The notes: generated by a model from the letters alone, not told the origin. DNA of 23,404 nucleotides from Thermomicrobiales bacterium (GCA_025928535.1 JAICJJ010000002.1:1-23404), one strand, 5' to 3'; counted from the stretch's first letter, positions 1-8,479 are shown. Numbers and translations: made by a program.

Positions 1-15
1 GCATCCGGCAAACGT

Positions 16-37
16 CGCGGCGGCTGGCTCCGCCGCG
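16..37. other. GC-rich hairpin
   Basis: Eight-base arms CGCGGCGG (16-23) and CCGCCGCG (30-37) are perfectly complementary around a six-base loop. No gene is visible to the left inside the window. It could be the 3' end structure of a gene lying before the window. There is no T-run after it, so its role is not known. Confidence 0.35.
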
Positions 38-74
38 TGCCGCCAATGATTCAAGCGTCGGCGGTTCCTGCTGG

Positions 75-104
75 CGACGGTCGAGCGACCGTCGAATTTG
101 TTTA
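75..104 (+). terminator. Putative intrinsic terminator
   Basis: CGACGGTC (75-82) and GACCGTCG (87-94) form a perfect 8-bp stem with a GAGC loop. It is followed directly by the T-rich stretch AATTTGTTTA (95-104). On the plus strand this is the arrangement of a factor-independent terminator for a gene lying left of the window. The T-run is interrupted, so strength is uncertain. Confidence 0.45.
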
Positions 105-401
105 TGTCCAACGCAAGGTACCGTACACCCTGATTTCATGATGTCAAGATGTCAAGCGCGCCGGTTCGCGCTGCCTGAATTGCAGGCTGAATTCGCCGAT
201 TCCGACGCGAGGAGCGCGCAACAAAGGTCCGCTCGAGATGCGTCAACCGGACCCCGAGCATGGAAGGCGTCCGCGCAGAGCGCCTGGAAGCGGATCTCAC
301 GGTGAAACAGTGCAATCCATGCGGCGATCGATGGATCAATGCCATGAATCATCCAGACAATTCGTCTGTGGATAATCGGTCGTTGATCTGATTCGGCAGT
401 A
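105..401. other. Non-coding stretch
   Basis: I see no convincing gene here on either strand. Open frames exist on the minus strand but have no ribosome binding site and no family-like sequence. Small features are a tandem GATGTCAA repeat (140-155) and a short dyad CAGAC/GTCTG (354-368) about 33 bases upstream of the -35 box at 402. Confidence 0.5.
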
Positions 402-430
402 TTGTCAAGGCCGGTCGCAAGGTGTAGAGT
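402..430 (+). promoter_or_regulatory. Promoter of the cupin-like gene
   Basis: TTGTCA (402-407; five of six matches to the -35 consensus), a 17-base spacer, then TAGAGT (425-430; four of six to -10). Transcription would begin near 437, leaving a leader of about 79 bases before the ATG at 516. This looks like a housekeeping sigma-70-type promoter. Confidence 0.5.
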
Positions 431-515
431 CTGATGGAAAGGGTCAAAATCAACGAAGCGATCCAGTCCGCGTGGTCGACGGCTGCCAGAGTGTTGGCCG
501 GGAGAGGAGTCTCCG

Positions 516-1061
516 ATGCGACGATTCGCGACGTGGATGGCGGTTCTGGTGCTCGTCGGCATTGGAGCCGGCGCACCCGGATCGATGCACGCCCAACCCG
601 CAACGCCAGAACAAATCCCCCAAGAAATGTGCCCCTTCATTTCCCAGGGAAACGTTACGGAAATTCTTCTCGGTCAGGTTCCATCAGGGTCCAACGGCGA
701 GGTCCTGAGGCTGACGAGTTTCAGTTTCACCGGCACAGACCTGATCACGGTCAAAGATTGCGAAGCAACTGAGGTGTATCACATCGACGAGGGACCGATC
801 GTCTTCACCTTCTCCAAGGTGGAATCCGGCGTCGTCGTCCAGGCTGGCGTCCAGGGATGTGAGCCGCCGACCGGATGCAAGGTCGAACCGGGCAAGCCAT
901 ACACGTTGCAAACGGGCGACTCCGTGGGCCACACGGGTCCAGCGGGCTATACGCTTCAGGGCGAGGCGGGGATCAAGAGCGGCGACGGACAGGCGCCGTC
1001 CGGCCTCGACCAGGGTAGCGGTGATCCTCGCGGGACACGGGGCTGCAACGGTAGGTGTTGA
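516..1061 (+). CDS. Secreted cupin-like protein
   Basis: An exported protein of 181 residues. Residues 1-26 form a signal peptide: two arginines, a hydrophobic core AVLVLVGIGAG, and likely cleavage after MHA-26. The start is fixed by GGAGAGGAG at 501-509, six bases before the ATG. The middle (about 55-140) has the alternating strand/turn pattern of a small beta-barrel (cupin-like) protein: a 'TEVYHIDEGPIVFTF' strand region and a 'TGDSVGHTGPAGYTL' turn like the second cupin motif, but few histidines, so metal binding is doubtful. Several cysteines (for example GCEPPTGC) fit an extracytoplasmic location. The last 30 residues are Gly/Arg-rich and unlike a cupin end, so a frameshift near 965-1000 is possible. 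It is monocistronic, with its own promoter and a hairpin just after the stop. Function unknown; the cupin call is tentative. Confidence 0.65.
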   Translation: MRRFATWMAVLVLVGIGAGAPGSMHAQPATPEQIPQEMCPFISQGNVTEILLGQVPSGSNGEVLRLTSFSFTGTDLITVKDCEATEVYHIDEGPIVFTFSKVESGVVVQAGVQGCEPPTGCKVEPGKPYTLQTGDSVGHTGPAGYTLQGEAGIKSGDGQAPSGLDQGSGDPRGTRGCNGRC

Positions 1062-1070
1062 GCACCTGGA

Positions 1071-1096
1071 GCGGGCGGCGGCCGGTCGCCGCCCGC
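1071..1096 (+). terminator. Perfect 10-bp hairpin after cupin-like gene
   Basis: GCGGGCGGCG (1071-1080) and CGCCGCCCGC (1087-1096) pair perfectly around a six-base loop, starting ten bases after the stop at 1061. No T-run follows, as is common in GC-rich genomes. Position supports a 3' end or transcript-stabilising role. Confidence 0.5.
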
Positions 1097-1335
1097 ATTC
1101 ACGCCCCCGGGAGTGGACATCGCCACCGCGGTCAGCGTCGATCGTTGCGCCTGTACGCACGGCACCATGCCCATGCCGTTGCCTTGCAAAATCCAGCGGT
1201 GCGGGTGGCACGGCATTTTGAGCGGATTCGTCCGCCTCGAATCGCCATCGTTTGGCAACCGACCAATCCCTGTCGACCGCGGTGTGGCTCGAGGCGGCCA
1301 TCACTTGCTACGTGAGCCTTCTGTGGCGCGCGGGA
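1097..1335. other. Convergent intergenic region, no gene seen
   Basis: This stretch lies between two converging genes. Open frames on both strands lack start signals and family resemblance. I see no clear terminator for the minus-strand regulator gene that ends at 1336. Confidence 0.4.
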
Positions 1336-4300
1336 TCAGTTATCGCGATCAGGCATCGAATCGTTCCCGACCTCATCGTCGGCGGCCATCACTTCAAGGG
1401 CAGCAGAAGCCGCCTCGACCGTCTCATCGGCCGTCATTGACTCACCATCGCTCCAGGCTGCCGCAAAGTCAGCCTCTCCGAGCATGGTTTGAATCGCTGC
1501 GATCTCCCGGTCGAGCAGGTCTTGCCCAAGGCGAGGCAGCGGCATTTCCCCCGCTCGGCGCAACTCCGCCGCAGATCCGAGCAGGCGCACCGCATCTTCC
1601 AGATTCCCCGCAGCCGTCGCTACCTGCGCGATCCCCTCGATGCAGGCAATGAATCTTTCCCGATCTTCGATTTTCACCCAGAGCGCCAAGGACTGCTCAA
1701 GATGCTTTCGAGCTTGTTGAATATCGTGCCGAAGGATCGACAGCAGCCCCAGGTCATTCAAACTGCAGGCGATGCCATGGGCATCTCCAACGTTCTGAAA
1801 CAGGATTCGGCTCTCATCGAGCAAGTTTTTGGCTTCAACCAGGTCGCCGGTTGCAAGGGCAATATGTCCAAGACTCCACATGGAGTAGCCAATTGCGTCA
1901 ACGTCTCCAAGCTGTTGCCGAAGCGCCAGGGCTTCCTCGTGCAGCGACCGGGCCTGGTCGTAATCTCCCGCCGCCTGCGCGACCCAACCCAGGTTGTACA
2001 AAGAAAGCGCCGTTGCCGCCGGGTCTCCCAATTTCCTTCGAATGATCAGACTTTCGCTGTGCAACTTGAGCGCCTGAGCGAGATCGCCTTGGTCCATGGC
2101 GACAATCCCAAGGCCATTCAAGGAATCGGCGATCCCGGCGTCATCCCCGCTCGCTCGCCTCAATTTCAGGCTCGCCTCATACTGCGAACGGGCTCGGCCG
2201 TAGTCGCCTGAATCGACGGCAAGATTGCCCAAACAATGAAACGCTCGCGCCCGGATGGCCGGCGCCGTGTCGCCGCCGATGCTCAGCGACCGCTCGAGCC
2301 AGTCTTGTCCTTCGTGGATGTATCCGCGATGACTCCAAAACCGCCAGAGCGAGCAACAGGTCAAGAGGGCTTCTGTCGCCTTATCGTGGTCCAGCATCCA
2401 GCGAAGCGCGCCGCGGAGATTGTCGTAATCAGCCTCGAGGCGCTGCATCCAGTTCGCCTGTTCTGGACCGGCAAGTTCGATCTCGGCGCGCTGAGCCAAC
2501 GCCAGAAAATAGATCATGTGCGCCTGTTGAACGACCGCATCCTCGCCACATTCGCTGAGTTGTTCGAGCCCGAACTCCCGTATCGTCGACGGCATCCGAA
2601 AGCGAGGCTCATTCGCGATCGGCTCGGTCGTCAAAAGGAAGAACTTTTCGACCAATTCAGCGGTGTCGGTGAAGATGTCGCTCTCCTGGTCCTCGGTCGA
2701 CGAAGTGACCGCTTCCGCCGCCTCGAAGTCGAACCCGCCGGCGAACACGCTCAGACGCCGAAACAATCGCTTCTCGGCCGACGTCAGCAGATCGTAGCTC
2801 CAGGCGATCGTCGTCCGCAGCGTTTGCTGCCGTTCCGGCAAATCCCGCGCGCCGCCCGTCAGCGCCAGCGGCGCCGCTTCGATGCGCGCCAGAAGCGCCG
2901 CCGGCGGGAGCACCTTGACCCATGCCGACGCGAGTTCGATCGCCAGCGGCAACCCATCGACGCGGCGACAAATTTCGGCGATCGCTTCGGCCTGCGCTGG
3001 CGTCACCCCGAAATCGGGCGAGATGTTGCTTGCGCGCTCAACGAACAGTTGCACCGCCGGATACGCGATCAGGCTCTCTGACCAGTGCCGGGAACCGCCA
3101 TCCGTCGCCGCCTGTCGGCCATCCGGCATCTCGAGCGGCGGAATCGTGAATTCGCGCTCGCCGCGCACCCGTAGCCGGCTGCGGCTGGTCGCCAGCACCT
3201 TCACGTTCGGACACTCCGCCAGCAACGCGGCGACCACCGGCGCGGCGTCGAGGAGATGCTCGTAGTTGTCGATCACCAGCAGCACATCGAGCTCACGCAG
3301 GAACTGCGACAGCGCCATTTGCACGGGGATGTTTCCGCTTTCCCGCACGCCCAATGCGCTCGCGATGACAGAGGCGACGAGGCTCGGCTCGCGGAGCGGA
3401 GCCAAATCGACGAAGGCGACCGAAGCGGCAAAGTCGTCCTTCACTCGATCGCCCGCCTCCAGCGCCAGCCGGGTCTTCCCCACCCCGCCGAGCCCGGTCA
3501 GCGTCACGAGGCGCGCCTCAGGAGAACGGAGCAATTCGACGACCCCGGCAAGTTCCGTCTCGCGGCCGATCAACGGCGACAGCGGCAAGGGCAGCCGGCC
3601 TGGCCACGCCGCCGGGAATCGCAGCGGCGGGAAGTCCGTCGGCAGGGACGGGTGCGCAAGTTGATAGACCCGCTCCGACTTCGACGCGCCGGCCTGACGA
3701 TGCGCGCCAATCTCGACCAGACTCGCGTCCGCGGGAACGCGATCTCCGACCAACTGCCGCACCGCCTCGGTGGCCAGAATTTGCCCTTCATGGGTTGCCG
3801 CGAGCAACTGGGCCAACGATCCCACGTAGGCCTCGGGGTAGCGGTCCTGAACGGGCTCGACTTCCGCCGCGTGGAGCGCCATTCGCGCCGTGCGCGACGC
3901 GATGTCGCCGTCCGGCTCCGCGAGGAGCGCGGCATGCGTGTCGATGGCGGCGGCGATGGCGGCGGCGACGCCCGAGAACGCCGCTCGAGCCGTGCTGCCG
4001 GCCACATGGTAGAGAACGCCACCCTGAGCTTGAACCGCCTGGCCGAACAGAGCGGTCAGGCGCTCGACGTCGGTTGATCCGGAGGCGGGAGCGCGACCAG
4101 CGCGTCTTGCGGCTCCCGTGAACTCCACGAAGAGCAGCGCCACCATGCCGCGCGGGAGCGAGCGTTCCGCGTTCACCCGTTCGGCGTTCTCTGACGCGCG
4201 GTTCGACGCCGCGGAACCAGAGCGCGCGGCGGCCGCCAGCGCGGCGCGTTCGGACGGGGAGAGATCGAGCGCGTCGGCCAGCATTCCGATCGTTTCGGCC

Positions 4301-4449
4301 CGGGGAGCGCGCCGGGCGCCGCGTTCGAGATCGCTCAGCCCGCGCACGCTCAGGCCAGACCGCTCCGCGAGCGCCTCCTGGCTCAATCCGGCCGCAAGTC
4401 GGTGACGGCGCAGGAGTTGACCGAATGTCGCCATCGCAGCAGCCGGCAT
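1336..4449 (-). CDS. XRE-HTH / degenerate cyclase / NB-ARC / TPR regulator
   Basis: A 1,037-residue STAND-type signalling ATPase and probable transcription regulator. Domains: XRE helix-turn-helix (about 8-62, '[24 protein letters not shown]'-like, ending at 'LERG'); class III nucleotidyl-cyclase homology domain (about 104-266); NB-ARC ATPase with Walker [10 protein letters not shown] (319-327), Walker B LLVIDN (390-395) and a GLPLAIELA motif (499-507); then TPR repeats (about 730-930) in which GD recurs exactly every 40 residues (748, 788, 828, 868; HD at 908). The cyclase part has lost both metal-binding aspartates (FVEFTG where active relatives have F-T-D-I-E-G; VAGST where they have V-G-D), so it is probably a ligand- or partner-binding relic. 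The start at 4449 is chosen over an upstream in-frame ATG at 4548 because AGGGA lies eight bases before it. Target genes and inducer are unknown. Confidence 0.9.
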   Translation of the reverse strand: MPAAAMATFGQLLRRHRLAAGLSQEALAERSGLSVRGLSDLERGARRAPRAETIGMLADALDLSPSERAALAAAARSGSAASNRASENAERVNAERSLPRGMVALLFVEFTGAARRAGRAPASGSTDVERLTALFGQAVQAQGGVLYHVAGSTARAAFSGVAAAIAAAIDTHAALLAEPDGDIASRTARMALHAAEVEPVQDRYPEAYVGSLAQLLAATHEGQILATEAVRQLVGDRVPADASLVEIGAHRQAGASKSERVYQLAHPSLPTDFPPLRFPAAWPGRLPLPLSPLIGRETELAGVVELLRSPEARLVTLTGLGGVGKTRLALEAGDRVKDDFAASVAFVDLAPLREPSLVASVIASALGVRESGNIPVQMALSQFLRELDVLLVIDNYEHLLDAAPVVAALLAECPNVKVLATSRSRLRVRGEREFTIPPLEMPDGRQAATDGGSRHWSESLIAYPAVQLFVERASNISPDFGVTPAQAEAIAEICRRVDGLPLAIELASAWVKVLPPAALLARIEAAPLALTGGARDLPERQQTLRTTIAWSYDLLTSAEKRLFRRLSVFAGGFDFEAAEAVTSSTEDQESDIFTDTAELVEKFFLLTTEPIANEPRFRMPSTIREFGLEQLSECGEDAVVQQAHMIYFLALAQRAEIELAGPEQANWMQRLEADYDNLRGALRWMLDHDKATEALLTCCSLWRFWSHRGYIHEGQDWLERSLSIGGDTAPAIRARAFHCLGNLAVDSGDYGRARSQYEASLKLRRASGDDAGIADSLNGLGIVAMDQGDLAQALKLHSESLIIRRKLGDPAATALSLYNLGWVAQAAGDYDQARSLHEEALALRQQLGDVDAIGYSMWSLGHIALATGDLVEAKNLLDESRILFQNVGDAHGIACSLNDLGLLSILRHDIQQARKHLEQSLALWVKIEDRERFIACIEGIAQVATAAGNLEDAVRLLGSAAELRRAGEMPLPRLGQDLLDREIAAIQTMLGEADFAAAWSDGESMTADETVEAASAALEVMAADDEVGNDSMPDRDN

Positions 4450-4513
4450 GCTCGTCCCTTGTGCGATCCGGCAATTGGCGCCTGTCGGGGGCAAATGAGT
4501 CGTCCTGCGTCCG

Positions 4514-4542
4514 ATCGTAGCACACGCGGTCCCGGCTGACGG
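4514..4542 (-). promoter_or_regulatory. Weak promoter candidate for the regulator gene
   Basis: On the minus strand TACGAT (4514-4519, preceded by TGTGC, an extended -10-like context) lies 65 bases upstream of the ATG at 4449. The hexamer 17 bases before it, CCGTCA, is a poor -35 box. Confidence 0.28.
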
Positions 4543-4595
4543 TCCCATCCAAAGCCCGGTCGGCAGCCGTCACATTGTCGATTGGGACCTTGCGG

Positions 4596-4775
4596 TCAAT
4601 CGCCCCACGATTCGTCCGACGGAAAGGCAGTGATGTCCCGAGGACGCAGCGTCACGGCCCGCGGCACGCCCCGACCGCCGTCGACCTCGACCGGCAATGG
4701 TTGAGTTGAGGAATTTGCGCCGGTCGAGGCCGGACCGACGTCAGCCTGACGGAATCGGAATAAACCCCTCAGCAA
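4596..4775 (-). CDS. Possible small protein or gene remnant
   Basis: An open frame ends at TGA 4596. Its last 35 codons (from LPVEVDGGRG to the terminal ESWGD) have GC-rich third positions and read like protein. The best start is TTG at 4775 (59 residues), with no good ribosome binding site; the first 20 residues look unlike coding sequence. It lies 32 bases after the reductase gene on the same strand. It may be the surviving tail of a decayed gene or a short hypothetical protein. I do not recognise a family. Confidence 0.25.
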   Translation of the reverse strand: MLRGLFRFRQADVGPASTGANSSTQPLPVEVDGGRGVPRAVTLRPRDITAFPSDESWGD

Positions 4776-4807
4776 AGATCCATGTTGAGCAGAGCCCCGC
4801 CGCGTGT

Positions 4808-5878
4808 CTAAACCGGACTTCCCGCGTTCGCCGGTTCGAACATTTCCTTTTCGCGCTTTTCCATGATCGCAGTCGAATGCCCGGCGTCGAGCCGCGCCTT
4901 CGGGTCGTAATGCGTCACCGCGTGGTTCACCGCCGTCACCGCTTCCGCCGCGCCGGTCGCGATCAACTTGAATTTCGCCGGATACCACGCCACATCGCCG
5001 GCCGCGAAAACGCCCGGCACGTTGGTCGCCATCGTGATCTTGTCGACCACGATCTGATTGCGCTGCAGTTCGAAGCCCCACGACTTGAGCGGGCCGAGAT
5101 CGGCGACGAAGCCGATCGCGACGATCAATTCGTCCGCCGGCACGGTCGTCTCGTCGCCCGCGGCGTTCTTGAAGGTCAGGCGCTGCAGCCGGCCATCGTC
5201 GCCGGCATGGACGGCCGTCGTTTCGCAACCGGGGTAGTGCAATTGCACGGTCGATTCGTGGAGTTGCCGCACCGTCGCTTCGTGGGCGCGGAATTTCGAG
5301 CGATGGATCAGGCGCACGCTGCGGGCGATCGGCTCGAGCGTCACCGCCCAATCGACCGCCGAATCGCCGCCGCCGACGATCACGACATCGCGATCCCGAA
5401 AATCTTCGACCCGCTTCGCGAAATAGTGGACGCCGCGTCCTTCCAGCTCGGCGATGCCCGGCACATCGACCCGCTTCGGTTCGAACGCCCCGACGCCGGC
5501 GCAGACGATGACCGTCCGGCTCCAGCGCGTGCCTCGCGTCGTTCCAAGTCGGATGACGCCGTCGTCGCCGCGCGCCAATTCCAGCACGGCTTCGTTGAGA
5601 TGAATCTCCGCCGTTCCCTGGCGCGCCTGCTCGTCGCAGGCGGCGACGAAATCCTTCGCCAGAATCTTGGGAAACCCGATCACGTCATAGATGTATTTTT
5701 CGGGATAGATGGCGGTCAGCGCCCCGCCGACCTCTTCCAGCGCGTCGATCACCTGCGTCCGGGCGCCTCGGAGACTGGCGTAAAACGCCGCGAACAACCC
5801 GGTCGGCCCGGCGCCGATGATCGTGATGTCGAAGATGTCGCGGCCGTCCCCGCCGCCATTCAGGTTCGATTGGTCCAC
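4808..5878 (-). CDS. Ferredoxin--NADP(+) reductase, thioredoxin-reductase type
   Basis: A 356-residue flavoprotein that moves electrons between NADPH and ferredoxin or flavodoxin in the cytosol. The FAD-binding Rossmann motif GAGPTG is at 22-27, the NADP-binding GGGDSA at 169-174, and the second FAD contact GVFAAGD at 289-295. The CxxC active site of true thioredoxin reductases is absent, which is what separates this family (YumC type) from TrxB. Length fits the family (about 330-350). I chose the GTG at 5878 because GAGGGA lies nine bases before it and the Rossmann strand follows shortly; the open frame continues upstream to 6031 but passes through a promoter-like region. It is divergent from the DUF3800-like gene. 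The electron partner is not encoded in the window. Confidence 0.9.
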   Translation of the reverse strand: MDQSNLNGGGDGRDIFDITIIGAGPTGLFAAFYASLRGARTQVIDALEEVGGALTAIYPEKYIYDVIGFPKILAKDFVAACDEQARQGTAEIHLNEAVLELARGDDGVIRLGTTRGTRWSRTVIVCAGVGAFEPKRVDVPGIAELEGRGVHYFAKRVEDFRDRDVVIVGGGDSAVDWAVTLEPIARSVRLIHRSKFRAHEATVRQLHESTVQLHYPGCETTAVHAGDDGRLQRLTFKNAAGDETTVPADELIVAIGFVADLGPLKSWGFELQRNQIVVDKITMATNVPGVFAAGDVAWYPAKFKLIATGAAEAVTAVNHAVTHYDPKARLDAGHSTAIMEKREKEMFEPANAGSPV

Positions 5879-5946
5879 TGATACGAATCCCTCGCCTGCC
5901 CGGTCGCCACGTTGCGTTCGACGACCCTGATTGCCTCTGCAATGCG

Positions 5947-5952
5947 ATTTTA
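5947..5952 (-). promoter_or_regulatory. -10 box candidate for the reductase gene
   Basis: TAAAAT on the minus strand (five of six matches to TATAAT) is the only AT-rich hexamer in this GC-rich leader and lies about 70 bases before the GTG start. No convincing -35 box sits 16-18 bases upstream. Confidence 0.35.
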
Positions 5953-6122
5953 GCATCGGCAGCCTCGCCGACCGACCGGCATCGACCCAGTCGCTTGTGC
6001 GCGGCGCACAGGCGGACTCGGCCAGGAGCATTCATGCACTCTCGGCGAGGTTGGCGCTATTCTGGCAGGCCACAAAGGGGCCAATCCTGAACCCTCTTGG
6101 ATCGTTCGCAGGAATCGCCAGA

Positions 6123-6734
6123 ATGATCTACTCGGGACTCGATTGGTCTGGTACGCCGGGCAAGGCGCAGGGGCCGTTGATCGTGTTCGCTGCTGTCCAT
6201 ATCGACCAGCCCGCGGTAGCAACGCTTGACGCAGAACTAACGGCTGCGCGCCTTTGCCTTGGACTCTCTGAGGATTATGTCTTTAGTCACAATGACGCGG
6301 CGCCCAGAACGCTGGCGCGGGTTTTTGATGCGATCGCCCGCGCACCCCTTACGGCACATGCGTACATGCTCAACAAGGCAGCATGGAGTGCTCAACAGGT
6401 GGGCAAGCCTATTGGGGCCAAATGCCTTTGCGATGGCGTGGTCACCTTGATGACGCGCTGTCCCCACCAGGTTGTCGGGGGAAAAATTCTTTACATCGAT
6501 CTCTCGGGAAAGTATAAAACGACATTGACACACTACCGAACTGAGATTCGGCGCGCGCTGCGAGCAGTGCGACCGCGACGACCTGGCTTCGACGACATTC
6601 GTCCTTGTCCAGATCACCGACTCCAAGGGGGGATCATTCAAGCCGCTGACGTAATCGCAGGCGAAATCAGGGAACGCGATGGCCTCGCCGGGCCCTACTT
6701 GACGATGCTCGGCTCCGCCGTGCAACTGGTTTGA
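6123..6734 (+). CDS. DUF3800-like protein
   Basis: A 203-residue protein resembling DUF3800 proteins, whose biochemical role is not established; members are often near mobile or accessory genes. Family-like landmarks are the N-terminal acidic motif GLDWSG (6-11), a central ILYIDLSGK strand, and a C-terminal QAADVIAGEI helix with a conserved-looking aspartate. The start at 6123 follows CAGGAA by about eight bases; the same frame is open further upstream but reads as non-coding. Base composition is clearly below that of its neighbours: only 22 of 60 bases in 6481-6540 are G or C. This suggests recent acquisition. It stands alone between two divergent or unrelated genes. Confidence 0.65.
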   Translation: MIYSGLDWSGTPGKAQGPLIVFAAVHIDQPAVATLDAELTAARLCLGLSEDYVFSHNDAAPRTLARVFDAIARAPLTAHAYMLNKAAWSAQQVGKPIGAKCLCDGVVTLMTRCPHQVVGGKILYIDLSGKYKTTLTHYRTEIRRALRAVRPRRPGFDDIRPCPDHRLQGGIIQAADVIAGEIRERDGLAGPYLTMLGSAVQLV

Positions 6735-6810
6735 GGTAAAAAAATCCCGCCGCTAGACGAACTCTGGTGGCTCGTCTCGTCCCTGCCCGCGAGTAGGGAC
6801 GCCTTCGCGA

Positions 6811-6852
6811 CGGGCAAAAACGCTCTTGGCGTTTTCTGCGGCCATTTGCCCG
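6811..6852. terminator. Nested dyad, possible bidirectional terminator
   Basis: An inner hairpin AAAACGC (6817-6823) / GCGTTTT (6829-6835) with a five-base loop is flanked by outer arms CGGGCA (6811-6816) / TGCCCG (6847-6852). The A-run on one side and T-run on the other would allow termination on either strand. It lies 77 bases past the DUF3800-like stop, so it may instead be a relic or operator. Confidence 0.35.
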
Positions 6853-6921
6853 GCCGCTAGGTGCCCGCAATTGCCAACATTTGCGGACAACGAGACCTTA
6901 GCAGTCTTGCAGCCTCCATGT

Positions 6922-6931
6922 CAACATGTTG
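6922..6931. promoter_or_regulatory. Palindrome CAACATGTTG, possible operator
   Basis: A perfect 10-base palindrome about 35 bases upstream of the -35 box proposed for the aminotransferase gene. Partial copies (CCAACATTT at about 6875, ATGTTG at 6937) lie nearby. A dimeric regulator could bind here, but a 10-base palindrome is weak evidence. Confidence 0.2.
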
Positions 6932-6966
6932 TCTATATGTTGCTGTTGCTTCGCGGAGCGACGCGG

Positions 6967-6996
6967 TTGTGCGCCGGACCACCGCCAACCTACAAT
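6967..6996 (+). promoter_or_regulatory. Promoter candidate for the aminotransferase gene
   Basis: TTGTGC (6967-6972), an 18-base spacer and TACAAT (6991-6996, five of six matches to -10). Transcription would start near 7003, giving a leader of about 30 bases. Confidence 0.45.
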
Positions 6997-7033
6997 CGCG
7001 GACTGGCACAGCCCGCTCCGTCAGCCGAGAAGG

Positions 7034-8269
7034 ATGATCGATTTGGACCGGACCGCCCGCGAATCACCGACGCACGGTTTCGGCGCGCTCTTTTCCCGCC
7101 GCGCGGCCGGGCTGCCCGGCCGGGCGCTGCTGGACGACACGGAGGTGGTCGACCGCATTTCGTTCACCTTCGGCTTTCCCGACGCGGCGTCGCTGCCGGC
7201 GCAGCAGGTCGCCGAATCGACGTTGCGCGCGCTCGCCGAGCGGGGCGACCGGGCGCTGCAATACGGCGACACCCGCGGCTACGGCGGGCTGATCGACATC
7301 TTGCGCGACAAACTCGCCCGCGATCAGGGCATCGACGCGACCCGCGACAACATCCTGATCACCGCCGGCAGTTCGCAAGCGCTCGATCTGATCCTCGATG
7401 GGTTCGTCGATTGGGGCGACACCATCGTCAGCGAAAATCCAACCTTTCTCGGCGCGGTCAGCGCTTTTCGCGACGCCGGGGCAAACGTCGTGCCGACGCC
7501 GATCGACCGCGACGGCATCGATGTCGCCGCGCTGGAGCGCAATCTCGCGCGCCTGCGCGCTGACGGCGTGACGCCGAAGTTCATTTATGTCATATCGAAT
7601 TTTCAGAATCCGGCCGGCGTCTGCCTGTCGCTCGAACGGCGCCGGGCGCTGATCGCGATCGCCCACCGCTACGGCACGATCGTGATCGAAGACGACGCCT
7701 ATTTCGATCTCCGCTACGATGGCGAGCAACTGCCGCCCATCTACGCGCTCGACCGCGGCGAGCATGTCGTCTACATGGGCACGCTCTCGAAGACCATGGG
7801 TCCGGGCATGCGGATCGGCTGGCTCGTCGGACCGCCCGAAATCATCCGCCGGCTGACGGCGCTGAAAGTCGATGGCGGCACCAACATCTTCGGTTCCCAC
7901 GTCGCCGCCGATTGGCTGCCGCGCCATCTCGCCGACCACATCGCGGGGCTGCGGGAAACGTATCGGCGCCGGCGCGACGCGATGCTCGCCGCCCTCGAAC
8001 GGTCGATGCCTCCCGGAACCACCTGGTCGCGTCCGGACGGCGGCTTTTTCATCTGGGTTACCTTTCCGGATGGCATCGACACCGGACGCATGTTGGCGCA
8101 AGCGCGGGAACGGGGCGTCGACTATCTGCCGGGAACACGTTGCTACAGCGACGGCCGCGGCCAGCGCGACATGCGACTTGCGTTTTCATTCTCCGACGAG
8201 GCGCGCATCGAGCGCGGGATCGCGATTCTCGGCGAAATCGCGACCGGCGAATTGCGTGAGGCGGGCTGA
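7034..8269 (+). CDS. PLP-dependent aminotransferase, class I/II
   Basis: A 411-residue cytosolic pyridoxal-phosphate enzyme of fold type I, close to the 2-aminoadipate/aromatic aminotransferases and to the enzyme half of MocR regulators (no helix-turn-helix is attached here). Visible motifs: GDTRGYGGL for the N-terminal substrate loop, ITAGSSQALDL for the cofactor phosphate pocket, NFQNPAG for the cofactor-ring asparagine, EDDAYFDLRY for the pyridine-nitrogen aspartate and tyrosine, the Schiff-base lysine K253 in LSKTMGPGMRIGW, and the C-terminal carboxylate-binding arginine in DMRLAFSF. GAGAAGG abuts the ATG at 7034; a TTG nine bases later would have better spacing and may be used. It lies 210 bases before an ABC importer operon on the same strand, so it may act on the imported amine or peptide-derived compound (inference). 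Exact substrate unknown. Confidence 0.9.
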   Translation: MIDLDRTARESPTHGFGALFSRRAAGLPGRALLDDTEVVDRISFTFGFPDAASLPAQQVAESTLRALAERGDRALQYGDTRGYGGLIDILRDKLARDQGIDATRDNILITAGSSQALDLILDGFVDWGDTIVSENPTFLGAVSAFRDAGANVVPTPIDRDGIDVAALERNLARLRADGVTPKFIYVISNFQNPAGVCLSLERRRALIAIAHRYGTIVIEDDAYFDLRYDGEQLPPIYALDRGEHVVYMGTLSKTMGPGMRIGWLVGPPEIIRRLTALKVDGGTNIFGSHVAADWLPRHLADHIAGLRETYRRRRDAMLAALERSMPPGTTWSRPDGGFFIWVTFPDGIDTGRMLAQARERGVDYLPGTRCYSDGRGQRDMRLAFSFSDEARIERGIAILGEIATGELREAG

Positions 8270-8345
8270 CTCAGGCATGCCAAAGCGGCCAGCAGTTTGC
8301 CGCAAGCGCGCGACCCGAACGGGAGCGGGCGCCGCTGTCGCGCTA

Positions 8346-8374
8346 TTGCGCGTGCCGGGCGCGCTCCGTATAGT
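8346..8374 (+). promoter_or_regulatory. Promoter of the ABC importer operon
   Basis: TTGCGC (8346-8351), a 17-base spacer and TATAGT (8369-8374, five of six matches to -10). Transcription would start near 8381, about 100 bases before the solute-binding protein start. Its presence suggests the importer can be expressed separately from the aminotransferase. Confidence 0.5.
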
Positions 8375-8479
8375 TGCCGAACTTCCAGGTCTCGACGGCC
8401 GAGGCCGCGGCGCGAGGGCGTGTTGGACGCCGCCGCGCCAATGTGTCCATCCAGATTCGACTCGCTGCTGAGGTTGAAC

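Larger units (their letters stand above)
6735..6966. other. Non-coding region with dyads
   Basis: No gene is seen between the DUF3800-like gene and the aminotransferase promoter. It contains an A-run just after the stop (AAAAAAA near 6738), the nested dyad at 6811-6852 and a perfect palindrome CAACATGTTG at 6922-6931. Confidence 0.4.

Noticed and set aside
140..155. Tandem GATGTCAA repeat
   Set aside because: Only two eight-base copies, not placed near a promoter element; too little to call an operator or repeat family.
684..1304. Minus-strand open frame of about 200 codons opposite the cupin-like gene
   Set aside because: No binding site, no recognisable sequence, and it spans the hairpin at 1071-1096; the plus-strand gene has promoter, binding site and signal peptide.
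4697..5881. Long plus-strand open frame opposite the reductase
   Set aside because: It is the complement of a gene with clear FAD and NADP motifs; GC-rich genes often leave such open antisense frames.
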